DNA of 64,000 nucleotides from Photobacterium profundum (GTDB lineage Bacteria > Pseudomonadota > Gammaproteobacteria > Enterobacterales > Vibrionaceae), in the NCBI RefSeq assembly GCF_003026285.1, contig NZ_PYOD01000004.1, positions 358,110 through 422,109 of the forward strand, written 5' to 3'. The first letter of the stretch is position 1. Each line of letters opens with the position of its first letter. The notes under the pieces are model-generated. The model had not been told where the DNA came from. It did not search any database and saw only the letters and a list, made by a program, of their open reading frames with translations. This document shows positions 51,684 to 60,525 of the stretch, one piece after another. The translations under genes and the position numbers were made by a program.

Positions 51684-53245
51684 TTAACGAGAACTTCTGT
51701 TTCTTTACAAAGTAAAGCCTGCAGTGGCTTGTACATTTCAGTTATCCACGGTGCAACAACATTGCTGAACGCACAGTCCGTTTTAGCGAAATTGAGGTAA
51801 CGCTTTGAAACCTCAAAATCGTTATGCCCAAGTTCACGAGTCAGCGTCACCTTGATAAAGTCATCAGAATACCCTGCTTCAAGCATAAAACTGGCTAAGT
51901 AAGTACCAAATGTCGCTCTAAGATCATGGAATGTTCGCTTCAGAACAGATACACCTTTCTTTTTTTGTTCAGCTCTAACCATGGAGATCACGTTACTGAC
52001 GCTGCGCTTTGTTATCCGGTTTCCCGTATTGTTAATGAACACCGGCAGTTTGAAGTTAAGACCGTGCTTGACCTCATATTTCATACGACGCTTTGCGTAT
52101 TCATCTGTGTTAACGAAAGCCCAGAGCTTTCCCATAAGTTCCCTGGACAAAGTGAAACGGCGCACTTTATTACCTTTTGATGATAAGAGGGTGATCTTGA
52201 ACTGCTTGCTCTGATCGACGCCAGGGTTATGCAGATCGGCATAGTTTAGTTGCACTATATCCATTGTCCTAAGTCCGCAGCGATAGCCCAATTCGGCCCA
52301 AAGACTATAATTATCTCTCTTTAAAGTATCGCTATTGATTAACGAATTAAGTTCAGCTAGTGAATAGGGTTGTAGCCCTTCCTCTGGCGACGATTGTTTC
52401 TGGATGATCTTTTTGGGGAGCACTAAGTTAGTTGTGAACACGGGAATCCCACTCTTCTTGGTTCGCCCACTTCCCATACCAAATAACAAATTTCCTAAGC
52501 CAGAGTCGTTGCTACCGGACTGTTTATTACCGCGCTTGCGCACAACTTTTTTGATGTGCTTGAAGGGGATTGATTGGATACGATGGTTTTTCCACGCCCA
52601 TTCATAAAATGTCTTAACGACTTGGATACGGTTGCTTGCATAACCATAAGAAAGTTGGCAGGACTCCACTTTATCTATTAGGTCTCTACGAAATCGCCAG
52701 ATGGGCAAAGGCTCCAAACTCGGCACGCGCTCATTTAAAGGCTCAGACAGAGATTCAGCCCAGTCCACGTCATTGTCGATGAGCCAGCGCAAGAAAGCAG
52801 CCAAGTGCTTTGCTGAAGTCTCCACCGTTGCTATGTCGATTCGAGCACCCCGGGCCGAAGCTCTGGTCGCCTCAGACTCGACCATATCGCTGCGGCTCTG
52901 ACTATAATTTCGCTTGATAGAATGTTGACCGATATAACGATGGATTAAGAAAAGGTTCATTTCCAATACATCTGCAAGCCGAGACGGAGAAACAAGCAGT
53001 GGGAACTTTTCCACAATCTCATTTTTTCTGTACTTAACAGTCCGTAACTTTATATCGGGTGCAATTATTCTCATCTGATACTCGCCCTGGTCATCTATGA
53101 TGAACTCTGGTTGACTACCGAGGTTAACCCTTGTCGGAACTACTTTGACTAATGCTTTTAATTCTGTGGCTTTCTTCGTTGACATGAGGCCCCCATCTGA
53201 CTCTCTGAGATTCTCTATATAGTATGATTTATTTAGTTTAATCAA
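51680..53245 (-). CDS. Tyrosine recombinase at the island end (TnpA/GmtY-like)
   Basis: 521 aa. Core-binding domain (about 130-240) and complete catalytic domain (about 300-500): LGYRCGLRTMDIVQL (Arg I), FHDLRATFGTYL (HxLR), RELGHNDFEVSKRYLNFAK (GH and Tyr nucleophile). An alternative start at residue 21 (MSTKKATELK) is possible. First gene of the operon, its start 32 bp from the island/ABC-gene junction, as expected for the enzyme that integrates the island. Overlaps the 977-aa gene by 4 bp. Confidence 0.9.
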   Translation of the reverse strand: MIKLNKSYYIENLRESDGGLMSTKKATELKALVKVVPTRVNLGSQPEFIIDDQGEYQMRIIAPDIKLRTVKYRKNEIVEKFPLLVSPSRLADVLEMNLFLIHRYIGQHSIKRNYSQSRSDMVESEATRASARGARIDIATVETSAKHLAAFLRWLIDNDVDWAESLSEPLNERVPSLEPLPIWRFRRDLIDKVESCQLSYGYASNRIQVVKTFYEWAWKNHRIQSIPFKHIKKVVRKRGNKQSGSNDSGLGNLLFGMGSGRTKKSGIPVFTTNLVLPKKIIQKQSSPEEGLQPYSLAELNSLINSDTLKRDNYSLWAELGYRCGLRTMDIVQLNYADLHNPGVDQSKQFKITLLSSKGNKVRRFTLSRELMGKLWAFVNTDEYAKRRMKYEVKHGLNFKLPVFINNTGNRITKRSVSNVISMVRAEQKKKGVSVLKRTFHDLRATFGTYLASFMLEAGYSDDFIKVTLTRELGHNDFEVSKRYLNFAKTDCAFSNVVAPWITEMYKPLQALLCKETEVLVK

Positions 53246-53276
53246 TATGAAGGTTTTACCAAAAATTGAATGTGAA

Positions 53277-54240
53277 GGTAGGTGGTAGCGATGTAATCAA
53301 CGGTACTATGTCGTCTGGTGACTTAGGTGCTTTTGTCTTTTATGCGATCATAGTCGCTTCTTCATTGGCGACTATTTCAGAAGTTTTAGGTGAATTACAA
53401 CGAGCCGCAGGCGCGACAGAAAGGTTAATGGAAATACTCCAAGTAGAAAGTCATATTGTGGCTCCTAGCCAAAACATCACTTCTCCTCAAGCGCTGTCTG
53501 CTGAAGTCGCGTTTGACGATGTCACTTTCCACTATCCTTCAAGGCCAGACCAAGCTTCTGCTAAGCATCTAACTTTGACAGCCAAAGAAGGCAAAGTTCT
53601 TGCGCTTGTTGGCCCTTCAGGTGCCGGCAAAACGACACTCTTTGAACTATTGCAACGCTTTTACGATCCTCAATTTGGCAAGGTCACACTAGGTGGTGTC
53701 GATATTCGTCAGTTTGATCCACATGAACTACGCAAACAAATGGCACTTGTACCACAACAGCCTGCGCTATTTAGCCATGATGTCTTCCATAATATTCGTT
53801 ATGGCAACCCACAAGCGACAGATGAACAAGTTATTGAGGCGGCTAAAAAGGCACATGCACATGAGTTCATCATGAATTTACCTGAAGGGTACAATAGTTT
53901 CCTTGGTGAGAGAGGGGTAAGGCTTTCTGGTGGTCAACGTCAGCGTATTGCCATCGCAAGAGCCATTTTAAAAGATCCGAATATATTATTACTTGATGAG
54001 GCCACCAGCGCGTTAGACAGCGAGAGTGAACACCATGTTCAACAGGCTTTGAAAGAGTTGATGCGCGGCAGAACGACGCTAATTATTGCTCACCGACTTT
54101 CAACTATTCAACATGCCGACCAAATTGCAGTATTGGATCAAGGGCGTTTAGTTGATATTGGTGAACATAAGTCACTACTGAAAAGTTGTGACTTATACCA
54201 ACGCTTGGTAGAACTACAATTCAAACGTATGACTAGTTAA
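53277..54240 (+). pseudogene. ABC exporter, 3' fragment (end of membrane domain and ATPase)
   Basis: About 320 native residues: final membrane helices (GDLGAFVFYAIIVASSLATI) and a full ATPase domain with Walker A VGPSGAGKTTLFEL, Q-loop LVPQQPALF, signature RLSGGQRQRIAIARA, Walker B ILLLDEATSAL and H-loop IIAHRLSTI. It directly continues the fragment ending at 23993. A TTG at 53266 lets the frame read in from the island, so a free ATPase fragment might be made, but without the first helices it is not expected to export anything. Confidence 0.92.
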
Positions 54241-54256
54241 CGCGCGACTGTCTTGC

Positions 54257-54280
54257 CATTAAGTAGGTACTCACTTAATG
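54257..54280 (+). repeat. Small hairpin after the ABC gene
   Basis: CATTAAGT-N8-ACTTAATG, no T-run; weak terminator at best. Confidence 0.3.
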
Positions 54281-54432
54281 CTAACACCACGATGTGCAGA
54301 CGATTTATCGCCAACTAAACGAATATCTGTATTTAGTATTCTATTACTCTATAAAGCTTACCTATAACAGCGTAGGATCAAGTAACTTTAGATAAGACCA
54401 GGTTTGCACTCAGGTGCACGAAGATAAAAATC

Positions 54433-55770
54433 ATGAAACTAACAGAAAAAGCATCACTTACTAATGCTTTACTTATTTCTATTTGCACACCGCAATTTAA
54501 AGGCGATGAGGCAAAAGACTCACTTGCAGAACTTGCTCGCTTGGTGACTACTCTAGGGTTTAAAGTCGTTGGCACGCAGTCGCAAAAGCAAAGTTCGACC
54601 CAAAGAGTGAATGTTTTGGGAGCTGGTAAACTGGCTGAAATTGCACACCTCACTGGTAATCAAGGCTCGGTTGATGATGCAGATACTGAAGATTTCTTTG
54701 ATGAGATAGAATTTGAGGATATTCCTTCAGAAAACCTGCCATTTGCATGTGCTGATGTGGTGGTATTTGATTGCGATTTAAGCCCATCCCAGTTGCGTAA
54801 TGTGGAGAACCAACTAGGCGTACAAGTGTATGATCGTACGGGGATTATCATTGAAATTTTTAGTCGTCATGCTCGTACCCGAACTGCACGATTACAAGTT
54901 GAAATGGCTCGCCTTAATTATGTCGCACCACGACTTAGAGAGTCTACCGTTGGTGATAATGAACGCCAAATGGGTAAAGGCGCAGGTGAAACAAACCTAG
55001 AACTAGACCGCCGTAAAGTACGTGATCAATTAGCTGAATTAAAGCGTGAGCTGGCTAGTGTTCAAGATGAAATGAAAGGTCGACGTACACAACGATCTGA
55101 ACTTTTTTGTGTTGCTTTGGTTGGTTATACCAATGCGGGCAAGTCATCAATGATGCGCGCAATTACGGGCAGTGAAGTATTAGTAGAAGACAAGCTTTTT
55201 GCAACACTTGATACAACAGTACGAGCGTTGTACCCAATCACTCAGCCTCGAATCTTAGTGTCAGATACCGTCGGTTTTATTAAAAAATTACCTCACGATT
55301 TAGTTGCTTCGTTCCATTCAACTTTAGCAGAAGCGCATGATGCTTCATTGTTATTGTATGTGGTTGATGCTTCAGATTCTTCTTTCCGTACACAACTGGA
55401 TGTTGTACACGAGGTATTGGAAGAAGTGGGCGTTGAAGGGGCTAAAAAACTACTGGTACTAAATAAATCAGATCAATTGAGTACTGAGCAACAGCAGGCA
55501 TTGATGGAAGAATTTCCTGATGCAATGATGACGTCAACCCGTAACCCTCTAGATATCGCTAAACTGCACAAATATATCGTTGGCGTTTCTGAGCATGGGA
55601 TGATTGAAGATGAAATCATTGTTCCTTATACCGCGAAAGGTATTATCGGTGAAATTCGCTCTAGCATGAGTGTGACGAAGGAAGAGTATGAGTATAGTCA
55701 TATTAAACTCACCGTCCGCTCAAACGCGATTGATTTAGCAAGGTTAAAAAAGTTGATGCTGAATTCATAA
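54433..55770 (+). CDS. HflX-family ribosome-associated GTPase
   Basis: 445 aa. HflX N-terminal domain with GTQSQKQSS, NVLGAGKLAEIA, VQVYDRTGIIIEIFSRHA, then a coiled linker (LDRRKVRDQLAELKRELASV) and the G domain: VGYTNAGKSSMMRAIT (G1), FATLDTT (G2), DTVGFIKKLP (G3), NKSD (G4). HflX splits stalled ribosomes. Unusual: an acidic insert (DDADTEDFFDEIEF, about residues 77-90) and Ser-Met-Met after the P-loop rather than the usual Ser-T-L-F-N. It is not next to hfq, so this is probably a second copy, not the housekeeping gene. Confidence 0.88.
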   Translation: MKLTEKASLTNALLISICTPQFKGDEAKDSLAELARLVTTLGFKVVGTQSQKQSSTQRVNVLGAGKLAEIAHLTGNQGSVDDADTEDFFDEIEFEDIPSENLPFACADVVVFDCDLSPSQLRNVENQLGVQVYDRTGIIIEIFSRHARTRTARLQVEMARLNYVAPRLRESTVGDNERQMGKGAGETNLELDRRKVRDQLAELKRELASVQDEMKGRRTQRSELFCVALVGYTNAGKSSMMRAITGSEVLVEDKLFATLDTTVRALYPITQPRILVSDTVGFIKKLPHDLVASFHSTLAEAHDASLLLYVVDASDSSFRTQLDVVHEVLEEVGVEGAKKLLVLNKSDQLSTEQQQALMEEFPDAMMTSTRNPLDIAKLHKYIVGVSEHGMIEDEIIVPYTAKGIIGEIRSSMSVTKEEYEYSHIKLTVRSNAIDLARLKKLMLNS

Positions 55771-55805
55771 AGAAGAAAGTGTGAAGCGCTACCGCCTTAA
55801 TATAA

Positions 55806-55848
55806 AACCTCTCACTTTCGGTTGTTATTTAGCCTTAATTGAGAGGTT
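55806..55848. terminator. Inverted repeat between convergent genes
   Basis: AACCTCTCA / TGAGAGGTT with a 25-nt loop between the HflX stop codon and the minus-strand gene. Possible terminator. Confidence 0.4.
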
Positions 55849-55853
55849 CTGAT

Positions 55854-56231
55854 TTATCCTTTATTCAAATCTTCTTTCATTTGAATAAAGGGATTGATGC
55901 TGCTTAACCCAACTATTTTTGTGTCGTTAGCAATATGAACCGTCCATGTTGCGCCGTTGCATTCCCAAGTAACGTCGCTGACTTGATCTGCTGTGACCTT
56001 TACATAGTTTGATTTAAGAAAGCGGAATAAATACAGCGGCATGTTGATCAAATTCGTTGGTCTATTAAAAATTAATGGAACAAGATAACTTTCACGATCG
56101 CCAGCACGTAACGCTTTTAATTTTATAAGCTCAACGCCGTGCCCGTCATATAATTTTATAAATAGTAATACGAGAATTACATAACAAATGAACGTAGCTA
56201 TAGCATTGAATATACCCAATAATTCTTGCAT
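55854..56231 (-). CDS. Unknown membrane-anchored protein, 125 aa
   Basis: One N-terminal transmembrane helix (ATFICYVILVLLFIKLY, about 11-28), followed by a soluble domain with beta-rich C-terminus (VTWECNGATWTVHIANDTKI). No family recognised. Monocistronic, convergent with HflX. Confidence 0.65.
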   Translation of the reverse strand: MQELLGIFNAIATFICYVILVLLFIKLYDGHGVELIKLKALRAGDRESYLVPLIFNRPTNLINMPLYLFRFLKSNYVKVTADQVSDVTWECNGATWTVHIANDTKIVGLSSINPFIQMKEDLNKG

Positions 56232-56626
56232 TTTTCCTCGCTTAGAACCTAACGGTTTGATTAACTGTCATACCACTTACTTTCGTATTCTCTACTATCA
56301 CAAAATTAAAAAAACGCGCAGGTGTCTCATAATATAAAGAAAGTTGTTACTGATGTGCATCTACATCGATGTAGCAATGCCAGCCACCCTTAAGCTATTT
56401 GCACTTACTTCTTTTAAGTAACAATTTTGTTTATGTGAAGTTTTAGTATTTGAATCCCCAAGCATGGCTGTTAATCAGATTTTGTGTTGCTGAATCTAGG
56501 CGTCGTCTACACTCATTGTTGTAGCAATCAACCTGAAGCAATGATTGAGATTTACTCCCAACGATTGCTCATTAGATAGGCTGGCGTATGCACCGTGTAT
56601 GTGCCAAAAACTATGGGTAAGTGATT
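56232..56626. other. 395-bp gap before the FAD oxidase gene
   Basis: No supported ORF. Contains one perfect 14-bp palindrome, CTACATCGATGTAG, at 56360-56373, about 255 bp upstream of the oxidase start; could be an operator but no regulator is nearby. Confidence 0.5.
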
Positions 56627-58048
56627 ATGGCTGAATTACAAGTTCGCTCACTTGACGGCGAAATGAAAATTCTAAACGATGAGGTATTAAGCGAGTTTCA
56701 TGGAAGAGTTCGGGGTCAGGTTATCATTCCCGGTGATCCTGATTACAATGAGGTACGCCAAATATGGAATGCGATGATCGACCGCCATCCGGCAGTGATA
56801 GTCCGTTGTACAGGAACCGCAGACGTTCTCTATGCTATTCAATTTGCTAAGCAGCATCAGTTACTTACCTCAATTCGAGGCGCTGGTCATAATATTGCTG
56901 GTAAATCTCTATACGACGGTGCATTTTTAATAGATTTAAGTAATATGCGGTCTGTTCGAGTTGACCCGCAAGAACGTATTGCAGTTGTTGAACCCGGGGC
57001 GACACTCGGTGATGTTGATCATGAAACCCAAGCTTACGGTTTGGCGGTTCCAGTTGGTATTAACTCTACGACAGGGATTGCAGGGTTAACGCTTGGTGGG
57101 GGCTTCGGTTGGCTAAGCCGAACATATGGTATGACGGTTGACAACCTTCTTGCCATTGAAGTGATAACCGCTGATGGTAAACATCTGCGGTGTGATAAAA
57201 ATCATCATGCTGACTTATTTTGGGCTTCTTGTGGAGGTGGCGGTAACTTCGGTGTTGTCACATCATTCGAGTTTAAACTGCACGCTGTTGGTCCTGAAGT
57301 AATGTCCGGTCCAATCGTTTTTCCTTTTGAGCAGGCTCATTCGGTATTGCATGCATATCGTGACTTTTGTGCTAATTGCCCTGAAGAGTTGACTGTATGG
57401 GCCGTTGTTCGCGATGCACCGCCATTACCTTTTCTTAAACCTGATGTACACGGTACTCGAGTATTGATTTTGGTGGCTCTTTACAGCGGGAACATGGAAG
57501 CAGGTAAACAGGCACTGGCTCCGTTACACCAACTTGGCGAAGCGATTGCTGATGGTTTTGCACCACATCCATTTGTTGGATTTCAGCAAGCTTTTGATCC
57601 TCTATTAACTTCTGGTGCTCGGAATTACTGGAAATCACACAATTTCACGGAATTAAGTGATGGATTGATTGAGCAGTTAGTGGAGTATGGCTCTAAATTA
57701 CCAACGCCACAGTCAGAGATCTTCGTTGCTCAAATGGGAGGGGCAACAAATCGGGTCGCACCTGATGCCAATGCATATCCTCACCGTGACGTTGAATTCA
57801 TCATGAATGTACATACGCGTTGGGATAATTCGAGTCAAGATGGCACTTGCTTTGAATGGGCTCGTGAGTTTTATGATGCCACTAAGCCCTTTGCCACTGG
57901 TGGAGTATACGTAAACTTCATTAGTGAAGATGAAGATCGCGTTCAAGGAGCATATGGTGCCAATTATGAACGGCTTGCCGAGGTCAAGGCCAAGTACGAC
58001 CCCGAAAACTTCTTCCGATTAAATCAGAATATTTCACCTAATAAATAG
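56627..58048 (+). CDS. FAD-linked oxidase of the berberine-bridge-enzyme type
   Basis: 473 aa from MAELQVRS (a GTG two codons earlier is the alternative). FAD_binding_4 domain: PAVIVRCTGTADV, SIRGAGHNIAGKSL (RGxGH, where the His is the covalent 8-alpha flavin ligand in this family), GLTLGGGFGWLSR and CGGGGNFGVVTSFEF. The C-terminal BBE segment is YGANYERLAEVKAKYDPENF. No signal peptide, so cytoplasmic. These enzymes oxidise alcohols, sugars or amine substrates with O2; the substrate here is unknown. Confidence 0.9.
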   Translation: MAELQVRSLDGEMKILNDEVLSEFHGRVRGQVIIPGDPDYNEVRQIWNAMIDRHPAVIVRCTGTADVLYAIQFAKQHQLLTSIRGAGHNIAGKSLYDGAFLIDLSNMRSVRVDPQERIAVVEPGATLGDVDHETQAYGLAVPVGINSTTGIAGLTLGGGFGWLSRTYGMTVDNLLAIEVITADGKHLRCDKNHHADLFWASCGGGGNFGVVTSFEFKLHAVGPEVMSGPIVFPFEQAHSVLHAYRDFCANCPEELTVWAVVRDAPPLPFLKPDVHGTRVLILVALYSGNMEAGKQALAPLHQLGEAIADGFAPHPFVGFQQAFDPLLTSGARNYWKSHNFTELSDGLIEQLVEYGSKLPTPQSEIFVAQMGGATNRVAPDANAYPHRDVEFIMNVHTRWDNSSQDGTCFEWAREFYDATKPFATGGVYVNFISEDEDRVQGAYGANYERLAEVKAKYDPENFFRLNQNISPNK

Positions 58049-58354
58049 GTTAAGTTCTACTACTTCATCACGATCATACGGCGTTGCACCAAGAACGTGT
58101 GATGCCGTATATAACGCCACCCAACCGATAATTTAAATGCCACATTAGAGAAATTGTTTTTTTAATGCTTTCTCCAAACCTTACCAGACACAATACTAAT
58201 AAAAACTAGTCAGTCAAGATAAGTGAACAGAAGGTTCTATACTCTGCTATTGAGCGATAACTCATTTAAATCATTGGGAGTAGTTATGTATTTTGTGGTA
58301 TCTATAATTACATAATAATACTTTGATTGAGTATGTGATTTTGGATGTCAGTAT

Positions 58355-58564
58355 ATGGAAGTAAAAAGACTAGTTAGAGTTTGGGGAATTATTTTGCTAC
58401 TTTGTTGCTGGTGGCTTGCAAGCGGGTGCCGACCCACAAGCGGTTATTCATCCGGATAAAATAATGTCGACACTGACTTAGCTGAAGTTAATGTATTATC
58501 AGAACGCCTGATAGGCAAGAAGACTCAACAGATGGAAGCAATGCTGACACCGAAAGAGGGTTAA
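58355..58564 (+). pseudogene. Small lipoprotein gene interrupted by an in-frame stop
   Basis: Codons 1-34 encode a lipoprotein signal peptide (LLLCCWWLASGC lipobox, cysteine at residue 25) and stop at TAA (58457-58459). The same frame then continues for 34 codons (NNVDTDLAEVNVLSERLIGK...) to a second TAA. The second half reads as a sensible acidic periplasmic tail, so this is probably a 69-codon lipoprotein gene with one nonsense codon, or a read-through gene. Confidence 0.55.
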
Positions 58565-58822
58565 CCCAAAGCTTGATGGAAGAATAACCCGTAATGCCAC
58601 TAAAAAGCTTTGAGTATCGCTCGGGGTTTTGTTTTCTATATATGTCCCTGTTATTTCCCTTCATGTTTACTATGCCATGTGCTGATTGATTATTAGGCGA
58701 AATGTATAGAGTTAATCGATTGCCTAAGCAACTAGATTCCTAATTGGTATATTGGGTTGACCTTACCGTTCACGGGGTGCCTAATTACACTAATTTTGTA
58801 AGAAAGTGTGAATGAGGCAACA
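58565..58822. other. Gap between the lipoprotein pseudogene and the S1/P1 nuclease gene
   Basis: No ORF. CGGGGTTTTGTTTT near 58620-58633 suggests a terminator tail, with a poor stem. The rest shows nothing recognisable. Confidence 0.4.
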
Positions 58823-59725
58823 ATGAAAAATACATCGCTTATCGCAACTGCAGTAGCTTCACTTGCTCTGCTTCCGAATGTTGCCCATGCCTGGAATTAT
58901 CAAGGGCATGTTACCGTGGCACAAATTGCTTATCAGAATTTGGATACAACAACCCGTAAGCAGGTTGATGTACTGGCGGCAAAGGCTTACCAGTCGATGC
59001 CTAAAGATATTCAACAAAAAATGGATAGCTTTGAAGGGGCGAGCCAATTTGCCAAATTGGCGATGGTGCCAGATTTGATCCGTAAGATTCCGGCTGAAGA
59101 TATTTGGGCACAAATGGGTGAAACAATTCCAGTAAGCCTGAATCAGTGGGATGAGAAAGAAACGGGCGCATGGCATTATATAAACCAAGCTTATCCAGCA
59201 ACGAGCCAGTGTAATTTCACTCATACACCTAATATTAAGCTTGTTGCTAGCTACCTTTTTGAAGATTTTGAACAAAACCCACAAGCTGCCAGTATGATGT
59301 TCATGAGCCATGTTGCAGGTGACTCACATCAGCCAATGCACTCTATTTCTCAGAGCTTAAATCAAAATACATGTGAAACGGACTTAGGTGCCAATAAGCA
59401 TACGTTAGACGTTCCACAAAAAGATCTGCATCATTTGTGGGATAGCGGCATGGGTCTGTTGGATATGGAGCACAATATCAATGATTTTGCGACGGATCTT
59501 CAGTTGGCATACCCAAGAACGACAATGACGTTAGGCAAAACAGCAGATGTTGATTTATGGGTAGCAGAGAGCTACCAGTTGGCTGATTTCGGTTACAGTG
59601 TAGCAATTGATGCAAAGCCATCGGAAGCTTATTACAGTAAAGGCACTGAGCTTGTGAAACAGCGTATTACTCTGGCTGGTTATCGTCTTGCTGACGAACT
59701 AAACTCGGCTTTAGCTCAAAAGTAA
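58823..59725 (+). CDS. Secreted S1/P1-type nuclease
   Basis: 300 aa from the ATG preceded by GAGGCAAC. Signal peptide of 23 residues ending NVAHA, so the mature protein starts WNYQGH: the N-terminal Trp and the nearby His are zinc ligands in this family. Other ligands follow in GAWHYINQ, FMSHVAGDSHQPMH and LHHLWDSG. A trinuclear-zinc nuclease degrading single-stranded DNA/RNA (and often 3'-nucleotides) outside the cytoplasm, useful for phosphate or nucleoside scavenging. Followed by a strong terminator. Confidence 0.93.
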   Translation: MKNTSLIATAVASLALLPNVAHAWNYQGHVTVAQIAYQNLDTTTRKQVDVLAAKAYQSMPKDIQQKMDSFEGASQFAKLAMVPDLIRKIPAEDIWAQMGETIPVSLNQWDEKETGAWHYINQAYPATSQCNFTHTPNIKLVASYLFEDFEQNPQAASMMFMSHVAGDSHQPMHSISQSLNQNTCETDLGANKHTLDVPQKDLHHLWDSGMGLLDMEHNINDFATDLQLAYPRTTMTLGKTADVDLWVAESYQLADFGYSVAIDAKPSEAYYSKGTELVKQRITLAGYRLADELNSALAQK

Positions 59726-59750
59726 TTTCTATCAGTTATTTTTAAAATGG

Positions 59751-59782
59751 AAAAACCTGTTCTATAAAGAACAGGTTTTTTT
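59751..59782 (+). terminator. Strong rho-independent terminator of the nuclease gene
   Basis: AAACCTGTTCT-ATAA-AGAACAGGTTT followed by T-run, perfect 11-bp stem. Confidence 0.93.
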
Positions 59783-59842
59783 ATATTATTTAGTAAATCC
59801 GTTTATAGTTTTTTTATTCTATAGTGCTTGGATAGTTGAGGA

Positions 59843-60319
59843 TTACTTGCCTTGTTCATTACGAATATACATAACAGCAACCATGCTAAAGCCCATGAAT
59901 TGCCATAAGTACTGGCCATCACTTGCGCCAGATATTGTTTGAGTAAAAGCCATGAAACTCGCTACTAATAAAGAAGAAACAGCAGCATAAAATAACCAAG
60001 GGCGTTCTTTATTACTCATGAACTCCCCATTAAGCACTGAACGAATAATTAGTACAAAAGGTAGACACTGCAATAAAATAAGGATTGGGAACATGAAATC
60101 AAATGTAGGACTTAGAAAAATATGACCGACCTGACTTTTATCCCAAGTACCGACAATATATCCTTTCCATCCAGCCCATGTATCACCAGAGTAAGCTGTT
60201 TCTGGTGTCACTATACCAAGTAATACACCCATTACTTTATCAATGAATCCATTTTTAAACCAGAATGCAAATAAGAAAATTTGTAATGGAACAACTTGAT
60301 AGGCCACTTTTTTCAACAT
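59843..60319 (-). CDS. Unknown integral membrane protein, 158 aa
   Basis: Four hydrophobic helices: about 10-35, 72-95, 108-128 and 135-152, with a polar loop at 40-70 (GDTWAGWKGYIVGTW). No family recognised; small Vibrionaceae membrane proteins of this style occur. Convergent with the nuclease gene and downstream of nothing obvious. Confidence 0.65.
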   Translation of the reverse strand: MLKKVAYQVVPLQIFLFAFWFKNGFIDKVMGVLLGIVTPETAYSGDTWAGWKGYIVGTWDKSQVGHIFLSPTFDFMFPILILLQCLPFVLIIRSVLNGEFMSNKERPWLFYAAVSSLLVASFMAFTQTISGASDGQYLWQFMGFSMVAVMYIRNEQGK

Positions 60320-60525
60320 GATATTTTTACCTCAGAGAAACGATAGTATTGGTTTGCTCTGAATTATGGTGACCCACGGCAAGGCTGACGTTGATGCAAG
60401 GCAATATATACCAGGAACAAACAAAAAACAAAGATGCAAATACAAAGTCAGTAAAGACAAATTATCAACTACAGACGTTAATCCCTTATAGTCAGAGGGA
60501 TTAACGTCTAGGTTAGTGGATGTTG

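Larger units (their letters stand above)
23994..53276. mobile_element. Genomic island (about 29.3 kb) with multi-recombinase module and defence cargo
   Basis: The island interrupts an ABC exporter gene. Left junction sequence is GGTGGGCG (23986-23993) and right is GGTAGGTG (53277-53284); these share six of eight bases and both encode the Val-Gly of the same protein position, so this is the likely crossover core. The right end carries four consecutive minus-strand recombinase-type genes, the first starting 32 bp from the junction. The 9-mer TTTTACCAA occurs near both ends (24089-24097 and 53254-53262). The cargo is restriction, SIR2, viperin, HEPN and unknown genes. Exact ends need comparison with an uninterrupted homologue. 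Confidence 0.85.

Noticed and set aside
53693..53875. 60-aa ORF within the ABC ATPase fragment
   Set aside because: Out-of-frame reading of the Q-loop region of the ATPase.
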